From the NCBI GenBank assembly GCA_949283695.1, contig CASDTX010000040.1:1-64000 (forward strand): DNA of 64,000 bases. The letters are read 5' to 3'. This document shows, in pieces, positions 59,972 to 64,000 of the stretch. Each line of letters starts with the position of its first letter. Positions within the stretch are counted from its first letter, which is position 1. Source of the stretch: an uncultured Eubacteriales bacterium (lineage in GTDB: Bacteria > Bacillota > Clostridia > Lachnospirales > Lachnospiraceae). Both the position numbers and the translations under genes were made by a program. The notes below the pieces were generated by a model. The model was not told where the DNA came from. It did not search any database and was given only the letters and a program-made list of their open reading frames with translations.

Positions 59972-61393
59972 TCAGAACCGGAAGTCCCGCCGGTTATCCT
60001 GTTCAATCAGTCTTAAGTTCTCAAGTACAACAGCTCTCGCTTTTTCATTGGGAACATGGAACACTTCTTTCTCGATCAGCCGGTCGCCGATGGCCTTAGT
60101 CTCCGGAGACGCATAATCCATCAAGTATTCTTTCAGCGTCATCAGTGCGTTCGGATGGCAGCAGTTCTGAATCTGTCCGCTCTTGCACAGAGCCATGAAG
60201 CGGTCTCCCGTGCGCCCTTCGCGGTAGCATGCGGTACAGAAGCTGGGGATATAGCCCATTTCCATCAGCCAGCGCACAACTTCGTCCAGGGTACGGTTGT
60301 CGCTTACGTCGAACTGCTCTGAGCTTTCATCTTCCGGCTCCGGCTCATAGTAGCCGCCCACGCTTGTGCGGGAGGCGCCGCTGATCTGGGAGATCCCCAG
60401 GTGCAGTGCGCGACCGCGGACGTTCTTGCCTTCTCTTGTGGAGATGATCATGCCCGTATAGGGAACGGCGATGCGGATGCAGGCGATCAGCTTCAGGAAG
60501 ATCTCGTCGTCAATGCCGTTGTCGAATTCTTCCGGATTGATGTCGTCTGCGTGTTTCAGCCGGGGGACGCTGATCGTGTGAGGACCGACGCCGAAAGCGG
60601 CTTCCAGGTGTTCCGCGTGCATGAGCAGTCCGGCGAACTCATAACGGTATTTATCCAGGCCGAAGAGAACACCCAGGCCTACATCGTCGATCCCGCCCTC
60701 CATGGCGCGGTCCATTGCCTCGGTGTGATAGTTGTAATCATGCTTCGGCCCGGTGGGATGGAGCTGCAGGTAGCTTTCTTTGTGATAGGTCTCCTGGAAG
60801 AGAATATAGGTGCCGATCCCGGCCTCTTTTAACAGGCGGTAATTGTCCACGGTGGTTGCCGCAATGTTGATGTTTACGCGGCGGATGGCACCGTTTTTGT
60901 GCTTGATGCTGTAAATGGTTTTAATAGAGTCCAGGTAGTATTCCATGGTGTTGCGCACCGGATCTTCTCCGGCTTCCAATGCCAGACGTTTGTGGCCCAT
61001 GTCCTGAAGGGCGATGACCTCGCGGCGGATATCCTCCTGAGAGAGCTGCTTGCGGGGGATGTGTTTATTCTTCGCGTGATAAGGGCAGTAGGTACAGCCG
61101 TTGATACAGTAATTGGACAGGTACAGGGGGGCAAACATGACGATCCGGTTCCCGTAGAAGTCCTTTTTGATCTGTTCGGCAAGTTTATAGATCTCCTGAT
61201 TTTTCTCCTCGATCGGACAGGCCAGAAGGACGGAGGCTTCCCGGTGGGTGAGCCCTTTGCGTTTTTTTGCCTTCTCGATGATGGCGTCAATCAGTTTGAT
61301 ATTTTCTTTGTTTTCGTCTGCATATGCCAGTGTTTCCAGTATTTCTTCGTGGCTGATAAACTCATCGGCACATTTTGAATGGACATCATACAT
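59972..61393 (-). CDS. hydG: [FeFe]-hydrogenase maturase HydG
   Basis: 473 aa. Radical SAM cluster CINGCTYC (CX3CX2C, about 94-101) and the C-terminal second-cluster motif CTACYREG...CCHPNA (about 383-412). HydG cleaves tyrosine to give CO and cyanide for the H-cluster. Close to normal length. The related thiazole enzyme ThiH lacks the C-terminal cysteines, which rules it out. It follows hydE by 60 bp. HydF and hydrogenase genes are not in this window. Confidence 0.97.
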   Translation of the reverse strand: MYDVHSKCADEFISHEEILETLAYADENKENIKLIDAIIEKAKKRKGLTHREASVLLACPIEEKNQEIYKLAEQIKKDFYGNRIVMFAPLYLSNYCINGCTYCPYHAKNKHIPRKQLSQEDIRREVIALQDMGHKRLALEAGEDPVRNTMEYYLDSIKTIYSIKHKNGAIRRVNINIAATTVDNYRLLKEAGIGTYILFQETYHKESYLQLHPTGPKHDYNYHTEAMDRAMEGGIDDVGLGVLFGLDKYRYEFAGLLMHAEHLEAAFGVGPHTISVPRLKHADDINPEEFDNGIDDEIFLKLIACIRIAVPYTGMIISTREGKNVRGRALHLGISQISGASRTSVGGYYEPEPEDESSEQFDVSDNRTLDEVVRWLMEMGYIPSFCTACYREGRTGDRFMALCKSGQIQNCCHPNALMTLKEYLMDYASPETKAIGDRLIEKEVFHVPNEKARAVVLENLRLIEQDNRRDFRF

Positions 61394-61453
61394 TGTTGGT
61401 TTCTCCTTTTCTGATTTGTTCGAAATGTTGGTATCCGCCGGGATACCTCTGTG

Positions 61454-62548
61454 TTATCTGTTCAGGGAATCACCCCGGGAAACGGTCACCTGGTATCCGA
61501 TCGCCTCCATCCGGGCTTTTAATTCATTCAGGCTTTCTGCTGCTTCACTTCCGCTGTGCAGCTTGTTGTCATACAGAAGATATTTCTCCCGCACAGAAGG
61601 CGGGGAAAGATTCGGCATGACAACATTCGCGCCGGCGAGGATCCCGCGTTCTCTGCCGTCCGGGGCAGCCGTGCCCAGCGCTGTCGTGGCGGGGAGCAGG
61701 ACGTTCGGCAGCATGAGGCGGATGAGCCCCAGCATATACAGGGTCAGCTCCAGGGTGCCTGGGGGTTCCTGTGCAAATGGGGTATCATGGTGAGGAAGAA
61801 AGGGACCGATTCCTGCCATATGAGGATTCAGTTTCTTCAGAAACAACATGTCGTCCGCCAGGTTTTCCGGTGTCTGAAATGGGGAGCCTACCATGAATCC
61901 GGCCCCTACCTGATACCCGATATCCTTCAGATCCCAGAGACACTGCTGCCGGCAGGCAGCGCTTAAGGACGGGGGATGCAGTTTTCCGTAATGTTCGGAA
62001 TCGTATGTTTCATGGCGCAGCAGATATCGGTCAGCGCCGGCGTCAAAGAGCATCTGGTAGCTTGCGCGGGAGCGTTCTCCGACGGAGAGGGTGATGGCAC
62101 ATTCCGGCCACCGGGCGCGGATCGAGGAGATGATGTCTGCCAGCCGCTCGTCTGTGAACCATCCGTCTTCCCCGCCCTGCAGGACAAAGGTCCGGAACCC
62201 GAGAGTCCAGCCCAGCTCGCAGCAGGAAAGGATCTCCTCCTTTGTCAGACGGTACCGAGCGGTGCGGGAATTGCTTCGGCGGATGCCGCAGTAATAGCAG
62301 TCATTTCTGCAGTAGCTGGTGAACTCAATGAGGCCGCGGATATAGATGTCCCTGCCGTAGTGGGCGATGCGGACCTTTTCTGCGCGGCGGAAAAGGTATT
62401 CAGCAAGTGCCGGCGTGCGGCCCCGGATCAATTCGCTCCATTCGTCCCGGGAAAGAGTCTGAGTCTGCTCCAGTCGGCGGATGAGTTCTCTGCCGCGGGA
62501 TTCCGGGCAGGACAGATCTGGGGATCCTGTGGTCACGCTCACACTCAT
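61454..62548 (-). CDS. hydE: [FeFe]-hydrogenase maturase HydE
   Basis: 364 aa. Radical SAM motif CRNDCYYCG (about 78-86) within FTSYCRNDCYYCGIRRSN, a BioB/PylB-like barrel with LQGGEDGWFTDE and GPFLPHHDTPF. It acts on an Fe-cysteine precursor to build the H-cluster dithiomethylamine/diiron unit. BioB and PylB are less likely because hydG and a TM1266-like gene flank it. ATG at 62548 overlaps the TM1266 stop (ATGA). Confidence 0.95.
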   Translation of the reverse strand: MSVSVTTGSPDLSCPESRGRELIRRLEQTQTLSRDEWSELIRGRTPALAEYLFRRAEKVRIAHYGRDIYIRGLIEFTSYCRNDCYYCGIRRSNSRTARYRLTKEEILSCCELGWTLGFRTFVLQGGEDGWFTDERLADIISSIRARWPECAITLSVGERSRASYQMLFDAGADRYLLRHETYDSEHYGKLHPPSLSAACRQQCLWDLKDIGYQVGAGFMVGSPFQTPENLADDMLFLKKLNPHMAGIGPFLPHHDTPFAQEPPGTLELTLYMLGLIRLMLPNVLLPATTALGTAAPDGRERGILAGANVVMPNLSPPSVREKYLLYDNKLHSGSEAAESLNELKARMEAIGYQVTVSRGDSLNR

Positions 62549-62793
62549 ATGTTCTTCCCGTAGATTGTCTTTGTGCTCACGCCGGGCAGCATCCCCAGTT
62601 TGCCCGACAGAGCGCTGATGACATTATTCGGTGCATCCATCGCTACGCTGATGATGTGGATGCCTTTTTCCCGGTAGGGAATCCCCATCCGGCCGATAAC
62701 ATATTCCCCGTATTGACTGAGCAGGCGGTTGAGCTCGTCAACCGAATCCCGGTTCTCCAGGATGATGCCGATGAGGGCAATTCTTGTATCCAT
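62545..62793 (-). CDS. TM1266-family putative hydrogenase-system regulator
   Basis: 82 aa from ATG 62793 with AGGAGGATC upstream; the long N-terminal extension in frame is discarded. RIALIGIILENRDSV and YGEYVIGRMGIPY match the small ACT/NikR-C-like TM1266 family found with HydE/F/G genes and presumed to bind a small ligand. It has no obvious DNA-binding domain. First gene of the operon, behind a leader with an intrinsic terminator. Confidence 0.9.
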   Translation of the reverse strand: MDTRIALIGIILENRDSVDELNRLLSQYGEYVIGRMGIPYREKGIHIISVAMDAPNNVISALSGKLGMLPGVSTKTIYGKNI

Positions 62794-62825
62794 GTTGATC
62801 CTCCTTCTTGATTTCAGGTAGTTCT

Positions 62826-62870
62826 GGCGTCGGTGTACGAGGGGCGTGCTGCCCTTGTACAACGACGCTA
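62826..62870. repeat. Imperfect palindromic element in the hydE-hydG leader
   Basis: GGCGTCGGTGTACGAGGGGC pairs imperfectly with GCCCTTGTACAACGACGC around GTGCTGC. It is the same design as 18643-18691. It lies between the leader terminator and the ribosome site of the TM1266-like gene. Confidence 0.6.
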
Positions 62871-62875
62871 AAGAC

Positions 62876-62899
62876 AAAAAAACGCGCCGGAAAGGCGCG
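62876..62899 (-). terminator. Intrinsic terminator in the hydE-hydG operon leader
   Basis: Minus strand CGCGCC (62899-62894 region) pairs with GGCGCG (62888-62883), 6 bp of pure GC with a TTTCC loop, followed by seven T (62882-62876). It lies about 140 nt after the operon promoter and 83 bp before the first start codon, so it looks like an attenuator. Confidence 0.72.
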
Positions 62900-63022
62900 G
62901 ATACAGCAAAAGAAAAGGGCAGAATTCCCCTCATAGTTCTTTTCACGATATAAGCGCCTTTTCGCTCAGGACAGTTTCTGAAGATTACACTGCCTTTGCG
63001 GTCAGAACGAATGTCTGGATCC

Positions 63023-63051
63023 AGTATAGCACGGGCCTGGGAAAGATACAA
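63023..63051 (-). promoter_or_regulatory. Promoter of the TM1266-hydE-hydG operon
   Basis: Minus strand TTGTAT (63051-63046), 17-bp spacer, TATACT (63028-63023). Transcription should begin near 63016. Confidence 0.7.
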
Positions 63052-63104
63052 GATTCATTTGCTTTTCCCGTGTCTCGGAGATACAATAAAAGTGTTACAG
63101 TTCG

Positions 63105-63152
63105 GCCGCAATAAGCACGAAGTGCGGTTTTCGCGAAGGGAGCGGGCTGAAC
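63105..63152. repeat. Dispersed intergenic repeat, copy 2
   Basis: Counterpart of 88-136: GCCGCAATAAGCACG, AGTGCGG and GCGGGCTGAAC blocks in the same order. Non-coding, upstream of the acylphosphatase gene. Confidence 0.5.
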
Positions 63153-63232
63153 GGATCTACAAAAGTCAGCGGAAAACAACGCCCATGCGAACTGTAGAAA
63201 TGGTAGAATAGGAAAATGAGGAGGAAGATCGT

Positions 63233-63502
63233 ATGGCAGATGTGAGAAAACATATCGTATTTCACGGACGTGTCCAGGGCGTCGGATTCCGATATACGGC
63301 CAAATATATGGCGCAGTCCCTTGATCTGACCGGGTGGGTCAGAAACGAGTGGGACGGCACGGTGACCATGGAGGTCCAGGGAAGGGAGCAGCTGATCAAT
63401 AAGCTGCTGGTTGGACTGAATCAAAATCGGTTTATCACAATCGAGTGGGTGGACACCGAGGAGATCCCCCTGGCAGAGGAACGCAGTTTCAAAGTGAAAT
63501 AA
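63233..63502 (+). CDS. Acylphosphatase
   Basis: 89 aa. FHGRVQGVGFRYT (about 9-21) carries the catalytic Arg, and TGWVRNEWDGTV (about 33-44) the catalytic Asn; the typical GxVEVxxxG strand is TMEVQG. It hydrolyses the acyl-phosphate bond of small metabolites. The start follows GAGGAGG at 8 nt. Followed by proC after 68 bp on the same strand. Confidence 0.95.
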   Translation: MADVRKHIVFHGRVQGVGFRYTAKYMAQSLDLTGWVRNEWDGTVTMEVQGREQLINKLLVGLNQNRFITIEWVDTEEIPLAEERSFKVK

Positions 63503-63570
63503 GCAGTGAACGCGTGTCTGAGACAGGACAGAGACAGAACAATCAAAATAAAGCAAAGGAGAACAGGAAG

Positions 63571-64000
63571 ATGAAATTAGGATTTATCGGAACAGGAAAT
63601 ATGGCAGGAGCGATCATGGGCGGGATCATCCGGAACCAGATCTTTGCCCCGGAAGAGATCATCGGAGCAGATGTTTCCGAGGCAGGGCGGCAGAGCGTGA
63701 AAGAGCAGTACGGTATTGAGGTGACAGACGATAACAAGAAGACAGCATCCGAATCAGAAGTGCTGATCCTTTCCGTAAAGCCGCAGTATTATGCGGAGGT
63801 AATCGCTGAGATCAGAGACTGTATCAGCATGGATCAGATGATCATTACCATTGCGCCGGGAAAGACGCTTTGCTGGCTGGAAGAACAGTTCGGGAAGCCC
63901 GTGAAGCTGGTACGCACCATGCCGAATACCCCGGCACTTGTGGGAGAGGGAATGACGGCGGCCTGCGTGAATCAGTACGTAACGGCAGAAGAGAAGGCAT
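63571..64000 (+). CDS. proC: Pyrroline-5-carboxylate reductase, 5' part
   Basis: The first 143 codons are present; the gene runs off the window. The N-terminal Rossmann motif KLGFIGTGNMAGAIMGG (about 2-18) binds NAD(P)H, and LILSVKPQYY and VRTMPNTPALVGEGM are P5CR signatures. It reduces pyrroline-5-carboxylate to proline. The ribosome site is AAAGGAG. A mostly short match to the family elsewhere cannot be judged because the C-terminal dimer domain is missing. Confidence 0.95.
   Translation, partial: MKLGFIGTGNMAGAIMGGIIRNQIFAPEEIIGADVSEAGRQSVKEQYGIEVTDDNKKTASESEVLILSVKPQYYAEVIAEIRDCISMDQMIITIAPGKTLCWLEEQFGKPVKLVRTMPNTPALVGEGMTAACVNQYVTAEEKA

Overview
The window (about 52% GC by eye) reads as a chromosomal segment of a spore-forming anaerobic Clostridia member, most likely Lachnospiraceae. 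Pointers are an alpha/beta-type small acid-soluble spore protein, the [FeFe]-hydrogenase maturases HydE and HydG, AddAB instead of RecBCD, the DapL route to diaminopimelate, a T-box-controlled aspS-gatCAB operon, an FtsEX/M23/CtpA cell-division cluster and clean Gram-positive ribosome binding sites. I cannot name the species. No tRNA, rRNA, CRISPR array, prophage or transposase gene is visible.

Layout. 0-3.7 kb: a Crp/Fnr regulator, thioredoxin, and (minus strand) an Lsa-type ABC-F ribosome-protection ATPase behind a long leader with a micro-ORF and an intrinsic terminator. 3.7-10.8 kb: addB-addA. 10.8-25.6 kb: a complete D-galacturonate island: uxaB and uxaA (minus), a LacI-type regulator, a TRAP transporter (dctPQM), uxaC, a GH42 beta-galactosidase, two PfkB kinases (one KdgK) and KDPG aldolase, then an IclR regulator. 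Shared palindromic operators tie the LacI gene to uxaAB and dctPQM, and the IclR gene to eda-kdgK. 26.6-31.3 kb: dapL, a PadR/DUF1700/DUF4097/PspC envelope module, a spore protein and a divergent WecG/TagA-like protein. 31.5-37 kb: PucR-type regulator, ftsEX, M23 murein hydrolase (activator), CtpA protease. 37.1-42.3 kb: T-box, non-discriminating-type AspRS and gatCAB for tRNA-dependent amidation. 42.3-46.9 kb (minus): a two-component system with an ABC exporter whose permease gene carries an internal deletion. 47-54.3 kb: mazG, glgB, a TetR regulator, clpB with a CIRCE-like operator, dinB. 54.4-59.9 kb: dedA, a GT4 glycosyltransferase, a DUF374-like acyltransferase and a second two-component system. 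59.9-63.0 kb (minus): TM1266-like regulator, hydE, hydG behind a leader with an intrinsic terminator. 63.2-64 kb: acylphosphatase and the start of proC, cut by the window edge.

The most interesting material is non-coding: three attenuator-like leaders (ABC-F, hydrogenase maturation, dedA), a T-box with overlapping Glu and Asn codons at the candidate specifier, a family of large perfect palindromes starting at or just after stop codons, a second recurring intergenic motif (TAGCGTCRGTGTAC), and a truncated exporter permease. All functions are inferred from sequence and family knowledge only; no searches were run.
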